Assembly: GCA_046160305.1 (NCBI GenBank)
Contig: JBJXGX010000151.1
Span: 44,175-108,174 of the forward strand
Origin: SHXR01 sp046160305
GTDB lineage: Bacteria; Pseudomonadota; Gammaproteobacteria; Burkholderiales; SG8-39
Length of the DNA: 64,000 nt
Direction of reading: 5' to 3'
Notes under the pieces: generated by a model
Seen by the model: the letters and a program-made list of their open reading frames with translations, nothing else
Databases searched by the model: none
What the model was told of the DNA's origin: nothing
Made by a program: the position numbers and the translations under genes
Shown: in pieces, positions 16,421 to 24,493 of the stretch
How positions within the stretch are numbered: the first letter of the stretch is position 1
Layout of the letters: every line of letters starts with the position of its first letter

Positions 16421-17188
16421 ATGCGATTTCAGGACAAGGCGGTGTTGATTACGGGCGGCGCGCAAGGCATCGGACGTGCTGCCGCCATTCGATTCGCCTC
16501 GGAAGGTGCGCGCGTTGCAATTGTCGATCTGCCAAGCACCGATCTCAAAGGATGCGTCAGCGCGATCGAGGCGGCGGGCGGCAAGGCGCTCGCCATCGCG
16601 GCAGACGTCACCAAGGCGGGCGATATCGAACGTTATGTCGCGACGACGGCTGACAAGTTCGGTGCCATCGACTGTTTCTTCAACAACGCCGGCATCCTCG
16701 GTGATGTGCGCCCGCTGATCGATTACTCGGAGGAAATGTTCGACCGGGTATTCGCGATCAATGTCAAAGCGGTATGGCTCGGGATGAAGCATGTCGCGCC
16801 GGTCATGATGAAGCGAGGCGGTGGTGCGATCGTGAACACCGCATCAATCGCGGGGATGCGCGCATCGCCCGGGTTGGTGGCCTACACCGCCAGCAAACAC
16901 GCGGTGATCGGGATGACGAAGACCGGATCGGTCGAACTCGCGCGCCATGGTATTCGCGTCAACGCGGTGTGCCCGGCACCGATCGACACGCCGATGGGCA
17001 AACAACTCGACGAGCGCTTCAATCCGCAGAATCCGCAGGCTGCGCATGAACGCTTCATGGCGCGTATTCCGATGGGGCGGTATGGCAGTCCGGAAGAAGT
17101 CGCGGGACTGGTCGCGTTCCTCTGCAGCGCGGACGCTTCGTTCGTGAATGGCGGGATCTACAACATCGATGGTGGGTCGCTGTCGTGA
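16421..17188 (+). CDS. SDR family NAD(P)-dependent oxidoreductase
   Basis: This classical 255-residue SDR has GGAQGIGRAAA for the cofactor, NNAG in the fourth strand region, the catalytic YTASK and the C-terminal GSPEEVAGLVAFLCSADASFVNGG. It reduces or oxidises a hydroxy/keto substrate, possibly a 3-hydroxyacyl-CoA. The ATG at 16421 follows AGGGGAGC and starts the conserved MRFQDKAVLITGG; an ATG at 16391 adds an unconserved tail. It ends the plus-strand unit and converges with the aminobenzoate-CoA ligase gene 13 bases away. Confidence 0.92.
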   Translation: MRFQDKAVLITGGAQGIGRAAAIRFASEGARVAIVDLPSTDLKGCVSAIEAAGGKALAIAADVTKAGDIERYVATTADKFGAIDCFFNNAGILGDVRPLIDYSEEMFDRVFAINVKAVWLGMKHVAPVMMKRGGGAIVNTASIAGMRASPGLVAYTASKHAVIGMTKTGSVELARHGIRVNAVCPAPIDTPMGKQLDERFNPQNPQAAHERFMARIPMGRYGSPEEVAGLVAFLCSADASFVNGGIYNIDGGSLS

Positions 17189-17201
17189 TCGTGAAGGCGG
17201 A

Positions 17202-18839
17202 TCAACCGCGCGACATGTCCCGTAGCTTGAAGCGCTGAAGCTTCCCGGTTTCGGTGCGCGGCAGGCTCGCCATGAATTCGATTTCGCGAGGGTACTTGTA
17301 GGGCGCGATGATGTTCTTGACGTGCATCTGGAGCGTTTCGATCATCGCGGCATCGCCTTCATGCCCGGGTTTGAGCACGACGTATGCCTTCACGATCATG
17401 CCGCGGGCATCGTCCGGTTTGCCGATGACGCCGCATTCCGCGACCGACGGATGTTCGAGCAGCGCCGCTTCCACCTCCGGGCCGCCGATGTTGTAGCCCG
17501 CCGAAATAATCATATCGTCGGTGCGCGCTTGAAAAAAGAAGTAGCCGTCAGCGTCCATCAGGTAGGCATCGCCGGTGACGTTCCAGCCGCGCACGACGTA
17601 TTGCTTCTGACGTTCATCGGCGAGATAACGGCAGCCGGTCGGCCCTTTGACGGCGAGTCGACCGATGGTACCCGGCGGGCATGGTTGGCCATGCTCATCG
17701 AGGATCGTCGCGCGATATCCACGGATGGCGTGTCCGCTTGCGCCGCGCCGGACCGTCTGCTCCGAATGCGAGATGAAAATGTGGATCATTTCGGTGGAGC
17801 CGAGCCCATCCAGGATCTCGATGCCGGTTGATTGTTTCCAGAGTTGGCGTGTCGCATCCGGTAGCGCCTCGCCCGCCGAAACCGACTTCTTGAGGGTCTT
17901 GATGTCGTATTGGCCGACGAGCGCCGCCATCATGCGAAAGAACGTCGGCGCGGTGAACACGATCGTCGCCTTGTAGTCCTGGACTGTCTTCAATAACAAG
18001 TCAGGTGACAGTTTCTCCATCAGCACGGTCGAGGCGCCATGCCGGTGCGGAAAGCAGAGCATTCCGCCCAAACCGAATGTGAACGCGAGGGGCGGCGTCC
18101 CGCAGAACACATCGTTGGGGGTGCACTTCAACGTCGAGCGCGGGAAGAGATCGCACATCGCCACCACGTCTCGATGAAAGTGCATTGTCCCTTTTGCCTG
18201 CCCCGTTGTGCCGGATGTGAAGGCGATGAGCGCAACATCCTCGGTTGCGGTGTTGACATTCTCGAATTCGGTGGACTTACCCGCGAGCAACGCTTCCACC
18301 GAACCTGCATGCCCATCATTGAAGTAGAGCGTTTGCGCGAGTCCGGGACACTGGCCGCAAACGATTTCCATTTCTTCTCGTAGATTGAAATCACAGAGCG
18401 CGGCGGTTACCTTCGCTTTGTCGATGATGACTTTCAATTCGCGTGCCCGCAGCAGCGGCATGGTCGCGACTGCGATGCATCCCGCTTTCATCACGGCATA
18501 CCAGCAGGCCGCCATCATCGGATTATTGGGGCCACGCAGCAGCACGCGTGTGCCCGTCGGCAAGCGCAGATCATCACGCAATACGTGAGCAATCTGGTTC
18601 GCACGTGACAGCAGATGCCGATACGTCGCGAAGGCGGGCCGACCGTCAGGCCCCGGCGCCCAAATGGCGGGGCGATCACCATGGCCGCTCGCGACCTGCC
18701 GATCGAGCAGCTCGGCCGCGCAGTTCATGCGGTCGGGATAGCGGATTTCCGGAACATCGAAAATCAATTCAGGCCATAGCTCGCGCGGCGGCAGGTTGTC
18801 GCGGGCGAAGGTGTCGATGTGGGCGGTAGGGGTCATCAC
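17202..18839 (-). CDS. 2-aminobenzoate-CoA ligase-like AMP-forming ligase
   Basis: This 545-residue ANL ligase has an N-terminus (ARDNLPPRELWPELIFDVPEIRY) that matches the anthranilate-CoA ligase subgroup as I know it. The P-loop is LIAFTSGTTGQAKGTMHF, followed by EILDGLGSTEM, RTDDMIISAGYNIGGPEVE and the terminal catalytic Lys in TETGKLQRF. It should make an aryl-CoA (2-aminobenzoyl-CoA or a related acid). It is the last gene of a minus-strand operon starting with the split ThDP enzyme, 5 bases after the acyl-CoA dehydrogenase. No 2-aminobenzoyl-CoA monooxygenase/reductase is seen here, so the true substrate may differ. Confidence 0.85.
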   Translation of the reverse strand: MMTPTAHIDTFARDNLPPRELWPELIFDVPEIRYPDRMNCAAELLDRQVASGHGDRPAIWAPGPDGRPAFATYRHLLSRANQIAHVLRDDLRLPTGTRVLLRGPNNPMMAACWYAVMKAGCIAVATMPLLRARELKVIIDKAKVTAALCDFNLREEMEIVCGQCPGLAQTLYFNDGHAGSVEALLAGKSTEFENVNTATEDVALIAFTSGTTGQAKGTMHFHRDVVAMCDLFPRSTLKCTPNDVFCGTPPLAFTFGLGGMLCFPHRHGASTVLMEKLSPDLLLKTVQDYKATIVFTAPTFFRMMAALVGQYDIKTLKKSVSAGEALPDATRQLWKQSTGIEILDGLGSTEMIHIFISHSEQTVRRGASGHAIRGYRATILDEHGQPCPPGTIGRLAVKGPTGCRYLADERQKQYVVRGWNVTGDAYLMDADGYFFFQARTDDMIISAGYNIGGPEVEAALLEHPSVAECGVIGKPDDARGMIVKAYVVLKPGHEGDAAMIETLQMHVKNIIAPYKYPREIEFMASLPRTETGKLQRFKLRDMSRG

Positions 18840-18844
18840 CGCGC

Positions 18845-19999
18845 CTAGCCTTTCAAAAGCTCCCGCGCAATGATCAACTTCTGGACTTCGGTCGCGCCTT
18901 CGTAGATGCGCAGCGCCCGGATCTCACGATAAAGTTTTTCGACCGGGTGATTGCTGGTGACGCCGAGCCCACCGAACATCTGCAACGCGCGATCGATGAC
19001 TTTCTGGGCTTCTTCGGTCGCGACCATTTTTGCCATCGCCGCTTCACCAGTGGTGCGTGCCCCTTTCACGTCGCGCAACCACGCGGCACGATAGGTAAGC
19101 AGCATTGCGCTATCGATCGCGGTGGCCATTTCAGCCAGCGCGGCCTGCGTCAGTTGAAAATCGGCAAGCGTTTGGCCGAACATCTTGCGGGACTTCGCGT
19201 GCGCTATGGCTTCGTCGAGCGCGCGCCGGGCGAAGCCAAGCGCCGCCGCGGCGACCGACGCACGAAAAATATCCAGATTCTGCATCGCGATCTTGAATCC
19301 ACCCCCCGACTCGCCAAGGCGATTTCCCGCGGGAATGCGGCAATTGCGAAACCGCAAGGTCGCAAGCGGATGCGGTGCGATGACGTCGATACGTCCGGCA
19401 ATCTCAAGACCCGCCGTTCCTGCATCGACGATGAAGGCGCTGATCCCGCGTGCCCCGGGTGATTCGCCGGTGCGGGCAAACACCGTGTAGAAGTCCGCGA
19501 TCCCGCCATTCGAGATCCAGGTCTTCTCGCCGTTCAAGACATACGAATCACCATCGCTTGACGCGGCGGTCGACATCGCGGCGACATCGGATCCGGCGTG
19601 CGGTTCCGACAGTGCGAAGGCGGCGATCGCCTGCCCGGTCGCTACCCGCGGCAGGTATCGTTGCTTGAGCGCATCGCTTCCGGCAAGGCCAATCGCGCCG
19701 CTGCCGAGCCCCTGCATGGCGAATGAAAAATCCGCGAGCCCCTCATGGTAACCAAGCGTCTCCCGCGCAATGCAAAGCGTTCGCGATTCGAGCTTTTCCA
19801 GGGCACCTCCATATGCGGCCGGCACGCAGTAGCGCAGCCAGCCGGCATGCCCAAGCGATGCCACGAGCTTTCGGCATGTGTCGTCGACATTCGCTCCATG
19901 CGCATGCGCGACGTTTTGAGCCGCCCATGCATGGATGTCGCGCGCGAAGACACGGTGACTCTCGTCAAAGAACGGCAGGTCGAGAAAGCTGCGATCCAC
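18845..19999 (-). CDS. Acyl-CoA dehydrogenase
   Basis: The 384-residue flavoprotein has FAD-contacting FALSEPHAGSDVAAM and TWISNGGIADFY, QMFGGLGVTSNHPVEKLYREIRALRIYEG, and the catalytic base Glu367 in the YEGATEVQ loop. It introduces a 2,3-double bond into an acyl-CoA and passes electrons to ETF. The start is GTG at 19999. It sits 12 bases behind the dienelactone hydrolase-like gene and 5 bases before the aryl-CoA ligase, in one operon. A role in breakdown of a cyclic or branched acyl-CoA made by the ligase is inferred. Confidence 0.93.
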   Translation of the reverse strand: MDRSFLDLPFFDESHRVFARDIHAWAAQNVAHAHGANVDDTCRKLVASLGHAGWLRYCVPAAYGGALEKLESRTLCIARETLGYHEGLADFSFAMQGLGSGAIGLAGSDALKQRYLPRVATGQAIAAFALSEPHAGSDVAAMSTAASSDGDSYVLNGEKTWISNGGIADFYTVFARTGESPGARGISAFIVDAGTAGLEIAGRIDVIAPHPLATLRFRNCRIPAGNRLGESGGGFKIAMQNLDIFRASVAAAALGFARRALDEAIAHAKSRKMFGQTLADFQLTQAALAEMATAIDSAMLLTYRAAWLRDVKGARTTGEAAMAKMVATEEAQKVIDRALQMFGGLGVTSNHPVEKLYREIRALRIYEGATEVQKLIIARELLKG

Positions 20000-20011
20000 G
20001 AGGGTTGATGC

Positions 20012-20704
20012 TCAGAGTTCACTCGCGAGGAATGCAAGGCTTCGTCCGCGAGCGAGTGCGGCCGCTTGCTGATTGTACGAGCCGCGCTCCCAGCAGTTGA
20101 AGCCGTGATCGACGCCCCGGTACACGTCGATCCGCGCCTTCGAGTGGTTCGCGAGCGCCTTCTTCACGCCATCGACATTGGCCATCGACACGAACTTATC
20201 CTCGGAGGCGAAGTGCAGCATGATCGGGCATTTGATCTTGGCCGCTTCGCCATACTGCTGCTCGCCGATCACGCCGTAGTAGCACACCGATGCATCGACG
20301 CCACAATTGGCGGCCGCCAGATACGACAACAGTCCGCCCATGCAGTACCCAAGCGATGCAACCTTGCCGGAGCACTCCGACATGCCGCGCAACGCCTTCA
20401 CCGACGTGCCGATATCGGCGAGGGCATTCGGGAAATTCATTTTCTGCATGTAGCCGATCCCCTCTTGCAGATCAGTGTCGCTGTAGCCAAGCTCGATGTG
20501 GGGCCGAATGCGCCAGAACAGATCCGGAGCAAGGACGGTATAGCCGTCCGTCGCATATTGATCGCATACCGCGCGGATGTGGCCATTCGCGCCGAATATT
20601 TCCTGGATCATGACGATACCGGGGCCTTTGCCGTTGTGCGGGGTCGCCAGATATGCCGGCATCGAGCCGCCGTCATGCGCTTTGATGTCGATCCATTTGC
20701 CCAT
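20012..20704 (-). CDS. Dienelactone hydrolase family protein
   Basis: This 230-residue alpha/beta hydrolase has the complete dienelactone hydrolase triad: nucleophile Cys121 in GYCMGG, Asp169 in ASEDKF and His200 in VDHGFNC. Members hydrolyse lactones in modified ortho-cleavage pathways, though many homologues act on other esters. The ATG at 20704 has a strong AAAGGAGAT site; longer starts lack support. It lies 65 bases after the SDR and 12 before the acyl-CoA dehydrogenase. No ring-cleavage dioxygenase is in the window, so a true dienelactone role is uncertain. Confidence 0.88.
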   Translation of the reverse strand: MGKWIDIKAHDGGSMPAYLATPHNGKGPGIVMIQEIFGANGHIRAVCDQYATDGYTVLAPDLFWRIRPHIELGYSDTDLQEGIGYMQKMNFPNALADIGTSVKALRGMSECSGKVASLGYCMGGLLSYLAAANCGVDASVCYYGVIGEQQYGEAAKIKCPIMLHFASEDKFVSMANVDGVKKALANHSKARIDVYRGVDHGFNCWERGSYNQQAAALARGRSLAFLASEL

Positions 20705-20769
20705 GAAGATCTCCTTTGGTCGAACGCGGGGGTGCTGCGAGAAATAGTTTATAGCAACCGAGCGATCAC

Positions 20770-21546
20770 TCAACCCGCCATCACCTCGCCGCCGGCGATC
20801 GGGATCGCCTGTCCGTTGATGGCCTCGCTGCCCGGTGCACACAGCCACAGCACGGCGTTCGCGATTTCTTCGGGTCGCACGAGTCGGCCTTGAGGATTGG
20901 TAGAGGTCAGTGCGGCGCGCGCCTCTTCTTCAGACTTGCCGGTCTTCTGCATGATGTTGGCGAGCGCATCGCGAACGATATCGGTCTCCGTAAAGCCCGG
21001 ACACAGCGCGTTGATCGTGACACCGGATTTCGCTGCCTCGAGTGCGAGTGCGCGCGTAAGTCCTACGACACCGTGCTTGGCCGCGACATAGGCGCTGACA
21101 TACGCATAGCCGACGAGTCCGGCGGTGCTCGCGATGTTCACAATCCGGCCGTGCCGTTGCTTCATCATCGCCGGCAGCACTTCACGCGTGCATAGGAATG
21201 TACCGGTCAGGTTGACCGCCAGCATGATTTGCCAAAGGTCGAGCGTGGTCTTGCCGAATGGTGCGCTGCCTGCCTGTCCGGCGTTGTTCACCAGCACGTC
21301 GATCCTTTGAAAGCGCGCCCGGATTTGATCGAACGCGCCCTTGACCGACGCTTCGTCGCTCACGTCGACGACAACACATTGCGTGATGCGGCCGATCGCA
21401 CGGGCGGTCTCTTCGAGGCGTTGCTGGTTGCGGCCGAGCAGCGAGATGCTTGCGCCCTGATCCGCAAGCGCCTGGGCGATCACCGCGCCGATGCCACGCC
21501 CGCCGCCGGTCACGACCGCGTGTTTGCCGCCAAGAGAACTTGTCAT
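20770..21546 (-). CDS. SDR family oxidoreductase (3-hydroxyacyl/ketoacyl reductase-like)
   Basis: The 258-residue classical SDR has GGGRGIGAVIAQALADQG, NNAGQAG, NIASTAGLVGYAYVSAYVAAKHGVVGLT (Ser and YxxxK) and the terminal NGQAIPIAGG. VRPEEIANAVLWLCAPGSEAI resembles 3-hydroxybutyrate dehydrogenase and cyclohexanol-type SDRs. Thirty bases separate it from the ThDP beta-type gene upstream. It probably oxidises an alcohol or 3-hydroxyacyl intermediate; the exact substrate is unknown. Confidence 0.92.
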   Translation of the reverse strand: MTSSLGGKHAVVTGGGRGIGAVIAQALADQGASISLLGRNQQRLEETARAIGRITQCVVVDVSDEASVKGAFDQIRARFQRIDVLVNNAGQAGSAPFGKTTLDLWQIMLAVNLTGTFLCTREVLPAMMKQRHGRIVNIASTAGLVGYAYVSAYVAAKHGVVGLTRALALEAAKSGVTINALCPGFTETDIVRDALANIMQKTGKSEEEARAALTSTNPQGRLVRPEEIANAVLWLCAPGSEAINGQAIPIAGGEVMAG

Positions 21547-21576
21547 CGCGATCGCTGCGGGAAATCCGTCGATGGA

Positions 21577-22170
21577 CTAGTCGGGCGCACCCGGCCCTAA
21601 CAAGGCATCGCGAAACCGGGTGCGCAGCGTGGTGCCATCCAGGCTTGGCGGCAATGCGATGGGCGTTGGTTCGGATGTGACTTTGACATTGGCGAACGCG
21701 GGTCCCGGGCTTGCATAGAGGCGTTCTTCAAGCGCGTCGAGCTCGGCCTGTGTCCAGATGATTTCCGAGGAAGCGAAGCACGCGCCTCGCGCGATCGCTG
21801 CAAGATCGACGCCATATCCGGTATGGGCGCGTTGCATGCCGGTCTCGGCGTAGAGCCCGTTGTCGATGACGACGACGGCAAGGTTTATCGGTCGCGCTAC
21901 CCCGGCCGTTGCAAGCGATCCAAGCCCCATCAGCATTTCGCCATCGCCGGTGATCACGAGCACACGACGAGTCGGCTGTGCCTTGGCGAGCCCTAGTCCG
22001 ATCATGACCGCTGACCCCATCGCACCCAGCAGCGGGAAAGTGAGCGGATGGTCGCCTGCCGCGCACGCGTCATACGTCGTGGAGCCCAGGCCGGTGACGA
22101 CCAGGGAATCGCCACGTCGACGCAGCAGTTGCGCCGTGACCGCACGTCGATTGAGAGTCGCGCCAGGCAT
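21577..22170 (-). CDS. Split ThDP-dependent decarboxylase, pyrophosphate-binding (beta) subunit
   Basis: This 197-residue protein corresponds to the C-terminal half of ThDP decarboxylases. ITGDGEMLMGLGSLATAG (GDG at 75-77) continues to Asn104 in VVIDNGLY, forming the Mg/pyrophosphate-binding GDG...N motif; FPLLGAMGSAVMIGLGLA is the conserved preceding helix. It resembles the ComE half of sulfopyruvate decarboxylase and phosphonopyruvate decarboxylases. The partner gene ends 11 bases upstream. Together they should decarboxylate a 2-oxo acid, but the substrate is not known and no sulfonate or phosphonate genes are nearby. Confidence 0.85.
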   Translation of the reverse strand: MPGATLNRRAVTAQLLRRRGDSLVVTGLGSTTYDACAAGDHPLTFPLLGAMGSAVMIGLGLAKAQPTRRVLVITGDGEMLMGLGSLATAGVARPINLAVVVIDNGLYAETGMQRAHTGYGVDLAAIARGACFASSEIIWTQAELDALEERLYASPGPAFANVKVTSEPTPIALPPSLDGTTLRTRFRDALLGPGAPD

Positions 22171-22181
22171 CGTCTTCGTCC

Positions 22182-22697
22182 CTATTTGAATTGCTTGGTG
22201 CCGATGACCTTCTGGCCGATGAGAACCGCGACCTGACGCCTTGCATTGAATGCAAGCGCGGTGCAGGCTCGAACGGTCTCTGCAACATCGTCGCGCTCAT
22301 CGACCCGATAGACCAGCACGCCCATCGATTCGAAGGCCGAGGGTGTCCCTTGACCCATCCACACTTGCCAGGGGACGAACTCGCCCCACTCACCGCGCAT
22401 CGTCACAAGCACCACCAGAGGAATGCGGCATTCGGCCGTGAGCGACAGCATGTTGATGCAATTGCCGACCCCGCTCGATTGCATTAACAAGACGCCGCGC
22501 TGCCCACCCAGATACGCACCGACCATCAATCCGATGCCTTCTTCTTCGGAGGTAAGAGAAATCGTGGTCAGTTGCTCGTTGGCATGGCAGCGCTCGATTA
22601 ATCGCCGGTGCCCTGCGTCGGGCACATAGCCGATCTGCTTGATGCCGGCTGCCATCAGCGTGTCGTACAGCGCGTCGGGCCAGGTTGCGGTGGTCAT
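22182..22697 (-). CDS. Split ThDP-dependent decarboxylase, pyrimidine-binding (alpha) subunit
   Basis: This 171-residue protein corresponds to the N-terminal half of ThDP decarboxylases. The catalytic Glu that activates the ThDP pyrimidine is in LTSEEEGIGLMVGAYLGG (51-53), and GVLLMQSSGVGNCINMLS is the conserved glycine-rich segment. It resembles the ComD half of sulfopyruvate decarboxylase. I place the start at the ATG at 22697 because upstream sequence is not conserved-looking; the ribosome site is weak. It is the first gene of the operon that runs to the aryl-CoA ligase. Confidence 0.82.
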   Translation of the reverse strand: MTTATWPDALYDTLMAAGIKQIGYVPDAGHRRLIERCHANEQLTTISLTSEEEGIGLMVGAYLGGQRGVLLMQSSGVGNCINMLSLTAECRIPLVVLVTMRGEWGEFVPWQVWMGQGTPSAFESMGVLVYRVDERDDVAETVRACTALAFNARRQVAVLIGQKVIGTKQFK

Positions 22698-23032
22698 CGG
22701 TTGCTCAGGAGGCGGGGTGTGCCCGCCATTCTGGCATTGATCCGACCGCGATGGGTGGGGTCGGCTCCAGCCCATGCGTTTGCGTTGCTTGCGAAAAATG
22801 CAGCGCTCGGAACGAGGGTGCCTGGCGCGGTATCGGGAAATTCCAACCGCTTTCAATCAAGGAGGGGAGTCGTGTTGTCTGCTTAATGTGGTGTACGGGT
22901 CGGGGCGTTGATGCGGGCCCCCTGCCTGGGATCCAACTGCCCGGCGCAACCAGCTAGGGTCGATGCCGGGGTGATCGCTTCAGGCCGGTTAAAGCAATGG
23001 ATCTTGATTGGGATGGCAATTCGACGCAGCTT
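22698..23032. other. Intergenic region without supported gene
   Basis: These 335 bases lie upstream of the ThDP alpha gene and downstream of a 74-residue gene on the same strand. Small frames exist but have no ribosome sites or recognisable content. It must carry the promoter of the operon 22697-17202, but I cannot pick a convincing -35/-10 pair. Confidence 0.5.
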
Positions 23033-23257
23033 TTATCGGCGTCCCGACCGCCAAACGAGTGACATCGATTCACGTGCCAGCGGCGTAACGTATGAAACGG
23101 GCGGTTGCCCGAGTTTGTGGGGCCGCAATCCATGTCGCGCGAGTCGCGCCCGACGCTCCTCGTCGCTGGTGGGCTGGAAACCGAATCTACGAAACGTTGC
23201 AAGCACGTCGGTGCTGATGGCCGGGACGTATTTGAATCGCGGATCGAGTAGGCTCAT
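23033..23257 (-). CDS. Small conserved-looking hypothetical protein (74 residues)
   Basis: The frame starts MSLLDPRFKYVPAISTDVLATFRRFGF after a strong AAAGGAGAC ribosome site at good spacing, and it is basic and soluble with no signal peptide or membrane segment. The ribosome site and balanced composition make it a likely real gene, but I do not recognise a function. It lies directly downstream of the decayed Bug receptor gene on the same strand and may once have been co-transcribed with it. Confidence 0.55.
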   Translation of the reverse strand: MSLLDPRFKYVPAISTDVLATFRRFGFQPTSDEERRARLARHGLRPHKLGQPPVSYVTPLARESMSLVWRSGRR

Positions 23258-23384
23258 GGATGTCTCCTTTGGTGCAAAAATACTGCATCTGCGGGGTTCA
23301 TTTCAAGTCGCTCGTTTGGCCTAGCGACGGGACGAAGCATCGCACAAGCCCGTGTCACAATCGTTTTCGACTCAGTGAACTTGC

Positions 23385-23730
23385 CTGACCGCCATCTGCG
23401 AAATGCACAACGGCGCGGAGAAACCGGTCCGCTCGATGGTTGGGCGTCCCTTGACCAACGCGTGACAAGCGCATCGCTGCTGCGCGGCGCAAACGGCATC
23501 GGCACATCGAACTAAGCTTGCATGCCGCCCGCCAAGAGCAATGAGAAATGCGAGGCCTTGCGCCGTATGTGAACGCGGCTCACGCCGGTCAACGCCTTTA
23601 CCTTTACCTTTAACATCGCGATGACAAAATGCGGCGAAGGGTCACATCCCGCGCTACCGTAGTTGAGGCGATAGGGCTCCTTGCGTGACAGCTCGACAAT
23701 CTCCGTCAACGTGATGGCCGATCGCGGTAG
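23385..23730 (-). pseudogene. Decayed Bug-family (TctC) receptor fragment
   Basis: On the minus strand the frame ending at 23512 contains AITLTEIVELSRKEPYRLNYGSAG and SPHFVIAMLKVKVKALTG, plain matches to the central part of Bug receptors. A stop follows the expected GGxVQA position. The same frame resumes with FDVPM, and a second frame then shows RPTIERTGFSA, which resembles the VPTIAE..PGFSA of Bug proteins. The N-terminal and C-terminal parts are missing. This indicates a truncated gene with a nonsense and a frameshift change. The exact borders are approximate. Confidence 0.7.
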
Positions 23731-23820
23731 CCCCGAGCGCGTGTTTGAACGATCGCCGCCCGAGGAAAGCGCCTGAGAACCGCAATGATGGTGGCATGAT
23801 ATTGGACACGAGGAATTCGC

Positions 23821-23862
23821 GGGCCTGATCGCGCGGGCCTGATCGCGCGGGCCTGATCGAGA
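23821..23862. repeat. Three tandem copies of a 14-bp unit upstream of lysE-like gene
   Basis: GGGCCTGATCGCGC occurs at 23821-23834 and 23835-23848, with a third copy at 23849-23862 that ends GAGA. The last copy merges into the GAGAGGGCG ribosome site of the following gene, so copy number could alter the leader length or structure. Confidence 0.9.
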
Positions 23863-23869
23863 GGGCGAT

Positions 23870-24484
23870 ATGTTCGGTGTTGCAGACTATGGCGCGTTCG
23901 TCGCGGCCGTGATCGTATTCTTGTGCATTCCCGGTCCGGGGAATCTCGCGCTGATTAGCTCGACCGGCAAGGGTGGACTTCGCGGTGGAATGGCCGCCAC
24001 CTTTGGCGTAATCGTGGCTGACCAGATGCTGATGTGGATGGCGGTCGCCGGTGTCGCCGCCGTGCTCACCACCTGGCCGGTCGCGTTTGGCGCGATTCAG
24101 TGGCTCGGGGCGGTGTACCTTGCCTGGATCGGGTACCGCATGATTACCGCCAAGGAGGGGGATGCGCCGATCCTCAATATACGTCCGCGCCAGTACTTTC
24201 AACAGGCGATGGTGATCACGCTTCTCAATCCCAAGGCGATCGTGTTCTACATGGCGTTCTTTCCGCTCTTCGTCGATCCCGCGCGACATCAGGGTGTTGC
24301 GACGTTCGTGTTCATGGCCGTTACGATCGCGACATTGACTCTCACCTACTGCGTTATCGTCGCCTTGCTGACGCGCCATTTTGCTGATCGGCTACGCGCG
24401 AGCCCCCGTGCGGCAGCGCTCCTGAATCGCATTGCCGGTATATTGCTGATCGGTTTCGGCGTGAAGCTCGCGTTGTCAAGATAG
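23870..24484 (+). CDS. LysE/RhtB-family translocator
   Basis: The 204-residue inner-membrane protein has about six hydrophobic segments. It opens with FVAAVIVFLCIPGPGNLALIS and continues with GGMAATFGVIVADQMLMWMAVAGVAAVL and LLNPKAIVFYMAFFPLFVDP, the LysE-family signatures. These proteins export amino acids or related compounds driven by proton exchange. The ATG follows GAGAGGGCG. It precedes the di-heme peroxidase by 9 bases, so the two are probably co-transcribed. The export substrate cannot be told. Confidence 0.9.
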   Translation: MFGVADYGAFVAAVIVFLCIPGPGNLALISSTGKGGLRGGMAATFGVIVADQMLMWMAVAGVAAVLTTWPVAFGAIQWLGAVYLAWIGYRMITAKEGDAPILNIRPRQYFQQAMVITLLNPKAIVFYMAFFPLFVDPARHQGVATFVFMAVTIATLTLTYCVIVALLTRHFADRLRASPRAAALLNRIAGILLIGFGVKLALSR

Positions 24485-24493
24485 GGAAATCGA

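Noticed and set aside
23254..23505. 83-residue minus-strand frame as an independent gene
   Set aside because: Its first residues continue the decayed Bug receptor frame after a stop, and there is no ribosome site; it is treated as part of the pseudogene.
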